Source: Calamus simplicifolius (Eukaryota; Streptophyta; Magnoliopsida; Arecales; Arecaceae). From it: a stretch of DNA of 64,000 nucleotides. The notes below the pieces were generated by a model. That model ran no database searches, was not told the origin of the DNA, and worked only from the letters and a program-made list of their open reading frames with translations. Made by a program: the position numbers and the translations under genes. Each line of letters opens with the position of its first letter. Position 1 is the stretch's first letter. Positions 1 to 11,940 of the stretch are shown piece by piece. The DNA is taken from NCBI GenBank assembly GCA_900491605.1, contig UESW01004567.1, positions 429,736-493,735 of the forward strand, written 5' to 3'.

Positions 1-450
1 CTTTATAATTAGATTTTCAAGAAGGAAAGATGGCCATGGTTCATAATAATGAAATATAGTAATCAGTACATCGTGTTTTTAAATTTTATTAGAATTTTTT
101 TTATTTTTAAGTAGCTTTTTTTGCTAAAATATAAAATATTATAATAAAATAAAAATTCTTTGTAAACCAATTTTAGAAATATTACATATTTAAAAACATA
201 AATATTTTAATTTATATGACATATAATGTAATATATATATTATTAAATATCTCATTATACAATATTTATAAATTAAATATATAATTAGATTAAATATTAT
301 TCAATATTTATATTGATGCTAAAAATATAATTTAAAATTATCAAATTCTGATAATTTTAAATATTTAAATTATTATAAATTAAATATCATTATTTATATT
401 ATAATATTTAATTTAAATATGATAATCTACATGACAAATTTAAATCATCA
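1..450. other. AT-rich intergenic DNA
   Basis: Very AT-rich sequence with runs of short A/T words. I see no gene, RNA or transposon end in it. Confidence 0.6.
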
Positions 451-609
451 AGTTTGGAAAGACTTATGATCATGCCTCCCTTCCCACTAGAGTTTGTCGG
501 AGCAAAGAGTAGGAATTCCTTGAGAGCTACCACTCGCGGTCAAGCAAGTGGTCGCTCCTCAATTGGTGATCGCCAAAAGTTTGACATCCTCTGCATAACC
601 GCTGAGCTA

Positions 610-785
610 TCCTTAAAGTTATATTTAATAGCAAAATGTGAAACGAGAACAGAGTATGGAGGATAGAGCGTAAAATTCAGTCCTTAAAGTTACATTTAAT
701 ATCAAAATGTGAAACGAGAACAGAGTATAAGAGCATAAAATTTAGTCCTTAAAGGTATATTTAACATCAAAATGTGAAACAATGC
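610..785. repeat. Short tandem repeat, unit 65-71 bp, about 2.6 copies
   Basis: Three successive units each begin with TCCTTAAAG (610, 681, 746) and contain CAAAATGTGAAACGAGAAC or a close variant. The first is 71 bp, the second 65 bp, and the third is cut short where it runs into different sequence near 785. Small ORFs on either side (454-666, 774-1007) match nothing I recognise. Confidence 0.8.
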
Positions 786-1149
786 ACGCGAGAACAAGGA
801 GACAAACAAAGGAATATTTGGAAGAAGAAAAGAAAGTTAGATGAACGTACGGACGCCAGTAAATCTTCCTACTATTTAGTTTACCGCTGGTTCATCGAAC
901 AGGGGAGCATAGGGCCAGAAGCGTTGCCAACGGCGATGGAGCTTTTAACGTTAGTCCATTTAAAGGCATCTCGGCAATCGTTCAAGGTCATACCAAAGAA
1001 AAGATAGGTCTTAGTAACATTATATTTTTACTGTACATTTTCTTGGGTGCAATGTATCTTAAGGAAAAAAGAAAAATTTCTATTTTTTAATAAAAAATTA
1101 TAAAAAACACATTCATTTATCAAAAATAAAAAAATAATTTTTAAATTTA

Positions 1150-2330
1150 AAAATAAAAAAATTATGGAGAATTATGGTTGATGGTGGAGGATAAAAGAGG
1201 ATGGCAATGGTAGTGGATAAGGTCCAATACTAAAAATTGGTATTGTTTTAACATTTGGCTTATATGTTTTGATATAGGCCGTATCATACCAAACCAATGG
1301 CAAATTGGTTAGGTGGACTAGGAGCTCCTAATTCATAAATTATCATGAATCAAGTTAAACCGAGCAATTCAATTTGATTCGATATACTAGTACAAAGTCA
1401 ATACATATGGTTTGGGGTAGTTTGCCTCCCTTAGCAAACTAAGAGGTAAAATTATCCCAATTTTAGGTCAGTTTGGCTCGGTTCACCTTAAATCGTCCGA
1501 TTTAAAATAGTTCGACTAACCTTAATAGTAGACAATGCACAAATAATATATAACGATGGCAGTAAATAATTGAGATATGATGGTGATGATGTGGAGGTAG
1601 TGAATTATGGAGATGTGGTGGCAAGTGGTGAAGGGCAATAGTAGCGGTAGATGGTGTAAGTATGGGGTAGGTGGTGGAGGGCGACGTGGTGGTGCATCAC
1701 ATAGGTTTGATGGTGGTGTTAGTAGGTGGTGAAAGTATAGTGACGATTATGGTGGTGGATTATGAAGGTGAGTGTAGAGATATGACGGTGGTGATGGTGA
1801 AAGATAGTGAGTGTATTGAAGATACGATGGTGGTAGTGGTAAAAGAGGATGGTGATGATGGAAGTATAGCAGTAATGGTTATAATACGATGGTAATTGAG
1901 GTGGTGGTGGTCATCGTCATGGCAATTGTGGATGGTCAGTGGTGAAGATAGTGTTAGATGATTGAGGTATGATGGCGAGTAGCGTAGGTATGATGGCGAT
2001 GGTAGTAGATGTCGGTGATGGAGGAGGAGATATAATGGTTGTTATGGATAATGATGGGTCTGGTGGATATTCGATAGTGGTGGTAAAGGATAGTGATGAA
2101 GGTATAATGGTGATAGTAATGGATGGTATTGGGTGATGATGGTCATAGCATTAATGATGATGGATTGTAAAGGATAGTGATGAAGGAAACAATCGATGAT
2201 AAAGATTATTAATAAAAAATATAGGAAAATATTGCTTAATTTAAAAAATAAAAAATAATATAAAAATATTTTCTAGGCCTAGCATTCATTTGGAAAACAA
2301 CATATATATTTTTATTTTTGTTTAAAATTA
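1150..2330. repeat. G-rich GRT-type degenerate repeat, copy 1
   Basis: A long stretch whose plus strand is rich in GGTGGTGATG-like words and nearly free of C runs. From about 1425 to 2330 it matches 33285-34110 in the same orientation. Both copies begin with a shared segment containing TGCCTCCCTTA and CAAACTAAGAG and run through the GRT-rich core. They end near the common words TAGGCCTA and CATTCATTTGGAAAAC. Short ORFs such as 1671-1895 are low-complexity products of the repeat. The element type is unknown. Confidence 0.75.
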
Positions 2331-2446
2331 TTATATTTGAATGAAATTTTATAAATAATATATTTTTTATTTTATACCATTTGACTTTCATATTAAAATA
2401 AAAAAGTCATAATCATACTCATCAATATCTCTCACTAAAACTTGTG

Positions 2447-3395
2447 GTTGATTTTGAATTTATAACTTAGGATTAATTTTGATTTTATAGTTGCCATGCC
2501 TCAATCCTAGTATCTGAGTCGGTGACATAACATGGCCGCATATTTCTTAAGAAAAAAATCTTAGGGAGTATATAGGGCTTTCGAATCTAATGCAATACTA
2601 AATATTAGCAAATACAATAACAATCAACATTAATTGTTAGTGATTTTGGGTTTACAAAAATTGATTGGATAAATTTGATCCAATGATATATGTAGGATGG
2701 TTCACTATTGATATATTTGACCTGTGCAGTTTGGATTATATACACTTTTTATTGGGTGATGTGGTTAGTAGTTTGTGTAGGCTCAAAACCTAATAGTGAG
2801 CTATGATGCGAGGGTATGTTGGTGTTTCATTATAAATAGACTTGCTCATCCTTTTCTTCTTATATCTGTAATTAGCTTTTTCCATCATGAGCACCATCCA
2901 TTGGAAGGGCAAGAAAAGAAAGATCTAAGCTACAACATTCTTGATAAGTGCTTCTCTTTGATTTAAGGATTAGTTGTAACTCTAGCATAAATTAAAGTTG
3001 GCACAAATAGGCATGATAATGAATTTTATATTATGTAGTTGACATTCTAAATTTGACATATGTAATACTAAATTTTTTACATATGGTATCGAAGCAGGTA
3101 TACATGAGTTTAGAACAATATTTTTACTATTTTGTTTCATGCTTGTAAATATTGGAGTTTTAAATCATAAATCTTCTATAAACAAGGTTTCTGCTTGTGT
3201 GCTGGCTTTATTAATCTCACACGGAGTATGATGTCTTGGGTTATAGAGCAAGATGGAACAGGAGATAATTTGAGAAACATGCAACTAAAATATTAAATGT
3301 TGAATGGTGGCCGCCACCACTTTTGAAGGTATGAAAAAAAAGTGATTTAGTTACTCTGGTTTTTCCTAAAGTATGTATAAATTTAGACATTGCAA
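2447..3395 (+). mobile_element. Copia-like LTR plus leader, copy A
   Basis: About 950 bp is repeated almost exactly at 16939-17887. A probable LTR runs from TG at 2449 to CA at 3081, with a TATAAATA box at 2831. It is followed at 3084 by TGGTATCGAAGC, which resembles the initiator-Met tRNA primer binding site (TGGTATCAGAGC) common in Copia elements. About 300 bp of leader follows, and the similarity stops at GACATTGCAAA. No gag or pol follows, so this is a truncated or non-autonomous copy. The Copia assignment rests on the primer site and LTR layout. Confidence 0.65.
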
Positions 3396-4430
3396 ATTTA
3401 CAAGAATTTATTTTTTGTTTGCACGCATCTTTAAGCAAACTCGACAGATGGTCTGCCGAGTTCATCGCCTTCTTCCCAGGCTCGTTCAAACGAATGCCTG
3501 TGACGCACAGAGGTTGCTAGAGATTGATTTTTTCATCAAAAATATGCCGCTGAGAAGCTCCTCGCTATCGAAAAGATCCTCAACACCAGAAATTACGAAA
3601 GGTATCCCAGATTTAATGGAATTAAAGAAGGAAGCCCAGATTCTTCTTTTCTTTGATTTCACGGTCCGGCAACAATTAAGGAAGAAATTTGAAGCTAAAT
3701 TGGAAGGAGGAATCATCTGTAATCTCACCACTATCCCTTTGAAATCTCTTCGCATTGTCGGGTGCCAAATCGGGAAGTAACCTTGGAGTGGAAGGAAAGC
3801 AGCAAGCGCTCTCTCCGTGCGTCTAATATAAAGAGCTTTGTCTACGCAGAGGAAAGGGAGGAGAGTTCAGAGGAGTTCCCAGGAGCCGTTCGTGGGTTCG
3901 TGAGGCGTCCGTCCGGAGGTTCTGCAGGCATTCGTGGAGGCTCTATTTGAAGAAGCTCGTGGCGTGAAGGCTCTGTTCGTGGCTTGGAGGCGTCTGCAGA
4001 GAGACTACGCCTTGATTCAGCCTGGCTTGGTTCAAATCGTCTTCGACCTTGTTCAGCCCAGCTTTGGTTTGGTTCAGGAAGAATTTGTTGCCTTCTTATT
4101 GCCTTCTTAATGTCAGAAAATAAAACTCTTTAATTTTAATTTTAATATGCACTTTTGGATGCTATGAAATAAAACTTTTATTCATATTTTAATTTTTATT
4201 GAATTCTATTTAAGTGGAAATAATTCTTGACTGATCTATTCTTAAAAGGGATGGACCGTGATCTAGGGTACGGACCATGCTCTTATAAGATAGATCATAT
4301 CTTAATTATTTTTTACTACTAATTATCTATTTATTTAAATTTATAAATTTATTTCAAGATAACCACTAAAGTTCCTTTATTCTCGCTATTCTATTAGTGA
4401 AATTAGGGTGTTTTAATCGTTGCGCTAGCA
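3396..4430 (+). mobile_element. Probable 5' LTR region of an Athila-type Gypsy element
   Basis: The segment lies directly upstream of an Athila-like primer binding site. It has a TATA-like TATAAAGAG near 3828, an AATAAAA polyadenylation-like word near 4120, and a terminal CA at 4430. Its 5' boundary is not clear and may lie anywhere between 3396 and about 3780. The ORF at 3373-3780 (135 residues) crosses into copy A of the preceding repeat and matches no family I recognise. Confidence 0.5.
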
Positions 4431-4438
4431 TCAGATTT

Positions 4439-4455
4439 TGGCACCATTGCTGGGA
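4439..4455 (+). promoter_or_regulatory. Athila/Tat-type primer binding site
   Basis: TGGCACCATTGCTGGGA starts eight bases after the LTR-terminal CA. It closely matches the TGGCGCC...GCCGGGGA primer site typical of Athila and Tat elements. The position between LTR and gag supports the reading. Confidence 0.65.
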
Positions 4456-5538
4456 CTTAAGTGCGTTATTTAAAAAAATATAAAAAATAGATTAATTTTC
4501 TCTTAATTTTATTCTTATTTTAATTTTTGAATAGTTATTATCTCTTTATTTTATTATTTTTGTTACCTTAATTGTTAGAATTTTTTTTTCTTAACTTTAA
4601 AAAAAAGATAATTTATTACTTTCCTTCTTGTCACAAATCTATTTTTAACCTAATCAAATTTTCCTTTTAATTAACTTACCTTAAAGAACCTGAAAGAAAA
4701 CCCTAAGACACCTTCCATAAAACATAATTAATTTAAGAAAACAAAAAAATAAAATATAAAAATAAAAAGAAAATATATAAATAAAATAATTATTTTATTT
4801 CTATGCTTAGATTGACTTAGGTAAATTTATTTTCTGCAAAACTCAAAACTTTTTCATTGACATCTCATAATTTATTAGGAAATTAGAAACTAATCACAAA
4901 AATCTTTTTAAAAAAAGTAATTAGAATAATTTTGTTTGATAATTTCAAGAGGTGGACATCTGCTTGTTGAATAGCATTTTCATAATTAACTTTAAGGGCA
5001 CAAACCCCTAATCAAGATAAGGTAGGGATTTCATCACCCTTCCTTGGCCCACAAACCATATCCTTCATTTTGCATTAACCCAAACCTTTAACTCTAAAAT
5101 TAATTAGACATCAGCCCCTAAAAACTCGAGCTCAATAGGACAAGGCACCCAAAAGAGTTGGACCGGGTTGAGATTGATTGCTTAACTGGTGTCTAGAAAG
5201 GAAAGAAAAGTGGTTACTTAATTGGTTCCGTTCGCTTACCTAGTAAGCGACGGGGGACTCCCACTGACCTTACCCTTAACTGGCTATTTGATCAGTTAAT
5301 TTTTGATTTGGATGGCTCCAAGGCAGTCTTGGAAGTTAGGAGCTGTCTAGATCTAGGGTAACCTAGAGTAGAGAGTCTAATCTTTGTTAACTTGATTACT
5401 AAGAATTATTAAACCATAATTAAATTATTCATTACTCTTAGTTCTAGGAATTTTTAGGATATTTTCTTTAGAATCTTCTTCTTTCTCTTCTATTATAATA
5501 ATAATAAAAAAAACTAAATTATTTTTGCTTTAGAGTCA

Positions 5539-5711
5539 TTGGTAGGGTGTATGCTTGGTCGTCGATCATTACAACCCAACCTTATACCCTTAGATCCTAA
5601 GATAGAAAGAACTTTTAGAGCAAAGAGACTCAGAATTATGGATCCTAATAACGAAAATGATCCACCACGACAGTTAAAAGAGTATTTCACTCCTTCAAGG
5701 TATACCACCTA
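5539..5711 (+). pseudogene. Athila-type gag, 5' segment, interrupted by CACTA-1
   Basis: The reading frame from 5539 contains the words RLRIMDPNN and LKEYFTPSRY, typical of the start of Athila gag proteins. Gag forms the virus-like particle of the retrotransposon. The frame stops at the left end of CACTA-1. It resumes in the same frame at 16336, after one copy of the CTA target duplication is discounted, so the insertion itself did not shift the frame. The true start codon is uncertain. Confidence 0.75.
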
Positions 5712-5734
5712 CACTACAAGGGAAAAAAATATTG

Positions 5735-6290
5735 CGATGCCCAAATGTATCGCAATTGCATTGCTAAACATGCTATTGTGACGCAATAGCGACGCAATGA
5801 CGGCGTCGCTCAGATGTCCGTCGCAATATCCATTTGTTACAATTGCGTCACAATATTGCGACTCTCTGCGACGTAACAATGCATCGCAATATTGCACGCA
5901 TCCAAATGCATCGCTAAATTTAAAACTAATTTTTAATTTTTAAATTATTATTAAATATTACGACGCATTCAATTGCATCGCAATATTGCGACGCATTTAG
6001 TTGCATCGCAATATTTAATAATATATTTTTGATATAATAGCGACGCAATTTGAGTCGCTAATAAGTCGCAAAAAAAAAATTAAAATATTGCGACGCAAGG
6101 TCATTGCGTCGCAATGTTTATTAAAAATATTTTAGATATAATAGCGATGCAATTTGAGTCGCTAATACGTCGCTATTAAATTTTTTTTAAATTATTGCGA
6201 CGCCAGGTCATTGCGTCGTAATATTTATAATAATATTTTAAAAATATTAGCGATGCAATTTCAGTCGCTAATGCGTCGCAAATTAAATTT
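5735..6290. repeat. CACTA-1 left subterminal repeats
   Basis: The motif GCGACGCAA and its complement TTGCGTCGC, with one- or two-base variants, recur every 30-80 bp in both orientations and are separated by AT-rich spacers. In En/Spm elements such motifs bind the TNPA protein. The same motif family recurs in the other two CACTA copies. Confidence 0.85.
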
Positions 6291-6466
6291 TTTAAAAAAT
6301 ATAAAATATTAAAAATTAAAATGGTTAATACAATTTCGTTACATTTAAATATTGATAGAAACATTCTTCACTCATATTGATCCAAACAATAATCAATTTT
6401 CAAAAATAATTCATATATTAAAATTTTAAAGTTTTCATGTACAATATAAAAAAAGAAAAAAATACA

Positions 6467-8005
6467 TCAAGAATCTGAGCGATCACGTGGAGGCTGGAGA
6501 CCCTGCGACAAGCGGCTAACCATATCCTGCAAATGACGCATCTGATCTCGCACGTCTGCAAGCTCCTGATCCCGGCCTTGCATACGCTGCTCGAACTCGT
6601 GCTCGACCTCCTACCGAACCTCCTTCCGAACCTCCTGACGAACGTCCTGCCGAACCTCCTCCGCAATAGATCTCCGAATGTCGTCTAAACGCTCGGCAGG
6701 AATATCACCAGAAAATTGCGAGCTGGAGGCCTGATGGGGAAAATATGCAGAAGCTCTAGTGCCAGACCATAGACCCTGCGGTCTCGCGGCTGGGCACCAA
6801 CAGCCTCCAAAAACACACGCTGACTCTCCTCTGCTGAGAGTTCGACGGGCTCCCCCATCAGTGGAGTCGACCTACGATGCCTGGAGCGAAGCTCCTCGAC
6901 TCATGTCTTTGAATTATAAAATCAATAATAAATGAGTTAATAAATTTCTCAAAATAAAATTTTAGAAATTAAACAGATACTACATAAAGCTAATTTCTTA
7001 CCACAACCTCCGTGATCGCGTATCGACCTAGGAACCGTCCCTCCTGTGTGTGTCGCCCTGAATAGACGAAACTCACCAGGATCTCCGCCCTCCTGCTCAG
7101 ACTATAACAATAAAAAAATTGATATTAATACAAATATTTGTAAATAACTAAATTAGTAATTAAAATATTTATGTTTTCTTACCATACGTCGTCTGTGCTC
7201 CTGAATCGAAATGGAGCCCGAAGTATGGTGGGAGAGACCCGTGCCAGGACCGCCCTTCTCGGATCGGCGGTTCGTGCTGGCTGATGCGGACCTCCTACGC
7301 CAGCCATCGGACTGCCAGGCCTGCTGCCACTCGTGCTAAATACCCTCTGGCACATGCACAGGACGCTTACCCGATGACCTCCAACGATAAAGCATGTCGG
7401 AGTATCGGCATCCCGTCAGAGCCTCCCATGCTGCCCTAATGGCATCATGGCTAGCAGGATCCCACGTAAACTTTTTCTGCATTAAAATAAACAGTTAGTT
7501 TCAGAATTTATTAAGATTAAGAAATTTTATATCAGTGATAAATTGTATTTAATAAGTTTACCTGAAACTCAGAAAAATAAAACTCCCTCGTGGCTGGAGA
7601 TACGTGGCGCCAATCGTAGCCACTAGGATCTGCATGCCTCTGAAATACGACGCTGATGTGGCTGGATACATGATGCTGCTCAATAAATCTGTTAAAAAAA
7701 TGCATGTTTATAAGTAATTAACTTAAAAACATAAACATATATTTTTAATTAGTATATACTTACAGCCCATGAGCATCAAGTTGAAGTACGGTGCGGCCGA
7801 TGGTGGAAGAACTCTCGGAGGTATGTGCCGATCGACTGGATGGTAATACCAATGCAGGATCACCGCCGACTGCTGGAGAGATCGAAGGCTGTGCGATGTG
7901 TGGAGATCCGAACTCTCCATCTCCAAAGCTCATGTGATCTGATGCAGCAGAGCTACGTCCCTGCTCACTCCGTATGTCGTCGGTAGATCTACCTCTGCCT
8001 GTCAT
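6467..8005 (-). pseudogene. Transposase_24 (TNPA/Ptta-like) gene, CACTA-1, broken
   Basis: Accessory protein of En/Spm elements, thought to bind the subterminal repeats. Start ATG at 8005 (MTGRGRSTDD). Six exons can be placed from splice signals: 8005-7764, 7688-7562, 7476-7183, 7101-7002, 6906-6467, with GT/AG at each boundary (the last block may hold more than one exon). The family core (WDP.SHDAIRAAWE, YSDMLYRWR, RRSEKGGPGTG) is in the third block. A C-terminal heptad-like region rich in EVRQDVRQE follows, then the stop at 6467. Two in-frame stops break it: TAG where Trp is expected near 7337, and TAG for Gln in the coiled coil near 6612. Its counterpart in CACTA-2 lies at 30004-31560. Confidence 0.75.
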
Positions 8006-8165
8006 ACTGAAAATACTAAAGATTCATGCAATTAAATTACGATTAATGATTGACTATGTAAAAATTTACCACTTATAAAATAAAGTTGAATTTAAAAAAC
8101 CTCTATGTTTAATCGGTGTCATTTGTTTCGTGAAATGTTGGTTCAACATCCGATGCCGTATCGGA

Positions 8166-8687
8166 CTACGATTCAGTTTCATTATCATCGGAAGGAAACC
8201 GAACATTTGCATTTGCAATTTCTTGGACATCACCATTTGGATCTCTAAGTGATGTTTCAGGAGCCCTTGTGTCATCCTCAATTGCATGCATTTCCATCTC
8301 ATCCTCTTGAAATGCAGGGCACTCAGCTGATTGACTTGATGAACTCTCCTCTAATAAGATTGTTGAATGTGGGACAATTTTAGAAATAGCCCACCAATCT
8401 CGCTTGTCGTTGCGCAAACTTGGATATCCGCAGTAAAACACTTGCTGAGCTTGGGATGCAAGGATGAATGGGTCATATTTCTGCAATCTTCGTCGATGGT
8501 TTACTTCAACCAAATTGTAGTCGTTATGAACCCTTTTGCCCACAGGAACTGTCGGATCGAACCAATCGCAACGAAATAATACGGTTCGTTTCATAGGCCA
8601 ACCGGGATATTCAACTTCAACCACCTCTACTAACTTTCCGTAATAATCCTGCATATTTGCTCCAACACTTTCTCCTTTAACACACAC
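8166..8687 (-). pseudogene. DUF4216 C-terminal part of TNP2-type transposase, CACTA-1
   Basis: A 173-codon open stretch includes YYGKLVEVVEVEYPG, FRCDWFDP and DPFILASQAQQVFY, the plant transposase-linked DUF4216 signature. An acidic tail follows (SDDNETES). It is the 3' part of the TNP2 gene whose upstream exons lie at 9575-11940. A near-identical copy in CACTA-2 at 29345-29900 differs at roughly fifteen residues. The intervening 8690-9570 holds weaker, broken pieces of the same gene and probable introns. Confidence 0.8.
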
Positions 8688-9574
8688 GCCCCAGTTCTCG
8701 TGCCTCTTGAAGCTGCTAATCGTTCAATCTAAAATTTGTACCCATTAACAAAATAGCAGTAGAGGTTGTTACGGTCTTCAATGGCCATTGCGATAGACAT
8801 TTAATAAAAATATTATCGGTTGGGGACCATGGACCGTTTACCTATAAATTAATAAGCTATTCACAACCAATTCAAAAAATTAAAGCCATTACTGAAATTG
8901 ATTGAGTGATACTACTCACAAATTCATAAAACCAGTAAGCGAACTCCGTTTCTAACTTCTATCCAATTGCAACTTGACTGATGTCGGGATTCATCTGTCG
9001 TTGTCTATCACAATACATCCTTATGGGATGATAAGGATTAAAACTGATGTTAGCAATTAAATATTATGGTATATTGTAATTTAAATTAGAAGTTCAAATT
9101 AAGCATTGAAGTATACACTTACTCAATATATGGATCGACTTCTCTACAGTTCATTAGGATATAATAATGTGCTGCATTATACTCCATATCGCTAAGATTT
9201 CTTGTCTCTACCCCCCAAATGAACGGCCGATACCTTTAAAAATTGATATTCTACCATCATTAGGTTCTCCTTCGTCCACACATACGTCATCGTTATGACC
9301 AAGATTTTGGCTCCTCGTGTGGACGTGACCCTCAAAGTAATGCGAGGCAAAAGTTAAAACTTCTTCGACCAAGTGTGCATTGCATATAGAACCTTCAACC
9401 CTTGCCTTATTACGCACATTATTTTTTAACTTCTTAAGGTACCTATATGTAAAGTTGAGATAAAAAATTAATCAATTTTCTTGCAATGAAATAATATTTG
9501 AAATATCAATATGTCTTAATGATGTATATATTTACCTCTCGAAAAATACATCCAGCGATACTGCATGGGACCAG

Positions 9575-11373
9575 CTATGCTCGGTTCGTATGGCAAGTGA
9601 ACCGGTAAATGCTCCATTGAGTCAAAAAAACTGGGAGGAAATATTCGTTCCAGCTTGCATAAAATAATTGAAATTTTCTCCTCAAGCCTTGCCATGGATG
9701 CAGAAGTAATGACTGTGGCAGAGAACTCCTTGAAAACAAGCTGAGCTCTGTCAATGCCTTCCAGACATGTTGCGGAAGCAACTCACGAAAAGCTGTAGGC
9801 AATAACCGTTGCATAAAAACATGACAGTCGTGACTCTTCATATCGAACAACTTGAGCTTATGCATCTCCACACACCTACGGATATTTGAGGCATAGCCAT
9901 CTAGAAATTTTAACCCTCTAAGCCAATTACATAAAACTTCTCGTGAATTTCTGTCAAGAGTGTAACAGGCTTTAGGATAGGTCCCGTCGGTACTCCTCCT
10001 CAAATCACCTCTTCTGCAATACTGATTAAGTTCTTCTCTTGACTTTGCAGTATCTTTTGTTTTTCCTGGGATGTTTAGCACCGTGTTAAATATTTTATCA
10101 AAAAAAAATTTCTCGATATGCATAACATCCAAGTTGTGCCGAATGAGATTTGTGCTCCAATAAGGCAAATCCCAAAATATACTCTGCTTCTTCAAGTTAT
10201 GTTCTTTACATATACTGCCATTTATTTTATCTGCATATGGTTCCCAAGCATACCTCAACCCCAAATGCTCTATAGTATCAAATATATCCGTGCCGGACCT
10301 AACCGGTTCGGCGAATTTTGTGACTGCTTTGTTCTTCGGAAGGCGATCAAGTTACGCCTGTAAGGATGATTTGGGGGCAAGAACTTCCTATGATTATCAA
10401 ACCATGATTGCTTACCACTCTTCTGCAATGTAAATGCATCCGAATCATACATGCAATGAGGGCATGCCAGACGTCCAGCAGTGCTCCAATCAGACAACAT
10501 TGCATATGCCGGGAAGTCACTTATTGTCCACATCAAAGCAACTCTCATGATAAAATTCTGTTTCATAGAAATGTCGTAGGCTACGACTCCTGTTTCCCAC
10601 AATATTTTCAATTTGGCCACCAACGGTTGCAGGAAGACATCAATCTTTTCCTTTGGATTTGATTGTCCTGGAACCAAAACTGTCAAAAACATTGCAGTCT
10701 CTTTCATGCACTTCCATGGAGGAAGGTTATATACAGTCAGTATCATAGGCCAACATGAATACTATTGCCCCGCTTGACCGAATGATTGGAAGCAATCGGT
10801 ACAAAGACCTAATCTGACATTCCTTATATCTTCAGCGAAATCAGGATGATTTTCATTGAAATGCTTCCAAGCTTTTGAATCTGATGGATGCCGCATTTCA
10901 TCCTCTTTAGATTCATGTTCGGCATGCCATCTCATATCAGCAGCTGTAGCCTCATATCTGTATAATCTCTGCAGGCGTGGAGTCAGTGGAAAGTAATGCA
11001 TCCTCTTGTAAGGAACACTTTTCCTCCTACTTGTACTAGCTTCTCCTTCGCCATTTTTGTACCTCGATTGCCCACAAATCTTACACCATCTCAGCTCCGA
11101 GTCTTCACCCCAATATATTATACAATTGTTCAAGCAACAATCAATCTTATTAACCGGGAGCCCAAGCCCACGCAACAACCTCTTCGTTGAGTAAAAACTA
11201 TCTGCTACAACATTATCATTTGGCAAAATTTCCTTGTTTAACCCAGCTACAAAATTAAATGCCTTTTCTGATAATTGATGTTCTGCCTTAATATTCAGCA
11301 ACCGAGCAGCCATAGACAACTGTGAATGACCCTCACAACCAGGATACAATTCTTGATTTGTAGCATGCAACAT
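9575..11373 (-). pseudogene. TNP2-type transposase core (Transposase_21), CACTA-1, broken
   Basis: The main CACTA transposase, which cuts and rejoins the element ends. Three collinear blocks match the family: 11373-10762 (ELYPGCEGHSQLSM, WCKICGQSRY), 10746-10270 (LTVYNLPPWKCMKETAMFL, MLSDWSTAGRLACPHC) and 10264-9575 (FWDLPYWSTNLIRHNLDVMH, SHDCHVFMQRLLPTAFRELL). The breaks are clear: a TAA stop just upstream of the first block near 11388, and a TAG stop where the family has Gln near 10760. A frameshift lies near 10270 and another near 9720, after which the conserved ending continues in a different frame. Function is therefore lost. Confidence 0.88.
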
Positions 11374-11511
11374 ATCATAAAATTACTGTGCATTTGGATT
11401 TGGTTCTTCCATAAATGTATTCTGATTGAATTCATTACCCGATGCATTCATCACCATTTCTTCATATGTGTTTAGATTCACAAATGGTTCAGCAACGGGA
11501 ATTGATACTTG

Positions 11512-11940
11512 TTAGCTTGTAACAACTGCTGGAATTTCCTCTGGTTCGTCATAAAAGTACCAAACATCGTAATCAGGAACAAACCCCTTTTTACATAGAT
11601 GCACCTTAACAGTATCGACATCTCTATAGGCTTTATTCTGACACCTGTGATAGTTGCATGAGCACCTAATCCGAATTTCCTCTGGTTCGCCATAACAGTA
11701 CCAAACATCATAATCAGGAACAAACCCCTTTTTACATAGATGCACCTTAACAGTATCGACATCTCTGTAGGCTTTATTCTGACACCTGTGATAGTTGCAT
11801 GAGCACCTAATCCTAGACCCATCCATCCATTCAGGTTGGCTACATGCAAATGCGATAAATTCTTCCAATGCATTTAGAAAATCTGGATTAAGCAAGCCAT
11901 CTTTTATCCTTGCATAGATCCACGAGCAAGCCCCGCTCAT
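11512..11940 (-). pseudogene. Transposase-associated domain, first exon of TNP2 gene, with internal duplication
   Basis: The 142-codon frame starts at 11940 and matches the N-terminal transposase-associated domain of TNP2 proteins (SWIYARIKDGLLNPDF, EWMDGSRIRCSCNYHRCQNK, VKVHLCKKGFVPDYDVWY). The second half of the domain is duplicated in frame: 11532-11672 repeats 11673-11813, a 141-bp (47-codon) unit with only about four base differences. The family normally has one copy. It leads into the core block at 11373 after a stop near 11388. Confidence 0.85.

Noticed and set aside
3373..3780. 135-codon ORF as a possible gene
   Set aside because: It straddles the end of the Copia-like leader and the next segment. 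The opposite strand is open too (3486-3755), and neither product is recognisable.
5735..6290. Possible CRISPR-like array of regularly spaced short repeats
   Set aside because: The repeats occur in both orientations with irregular AT spacers and lie at transposon ends. They are CACTA subterminal motifs, and the genome is a plant's.
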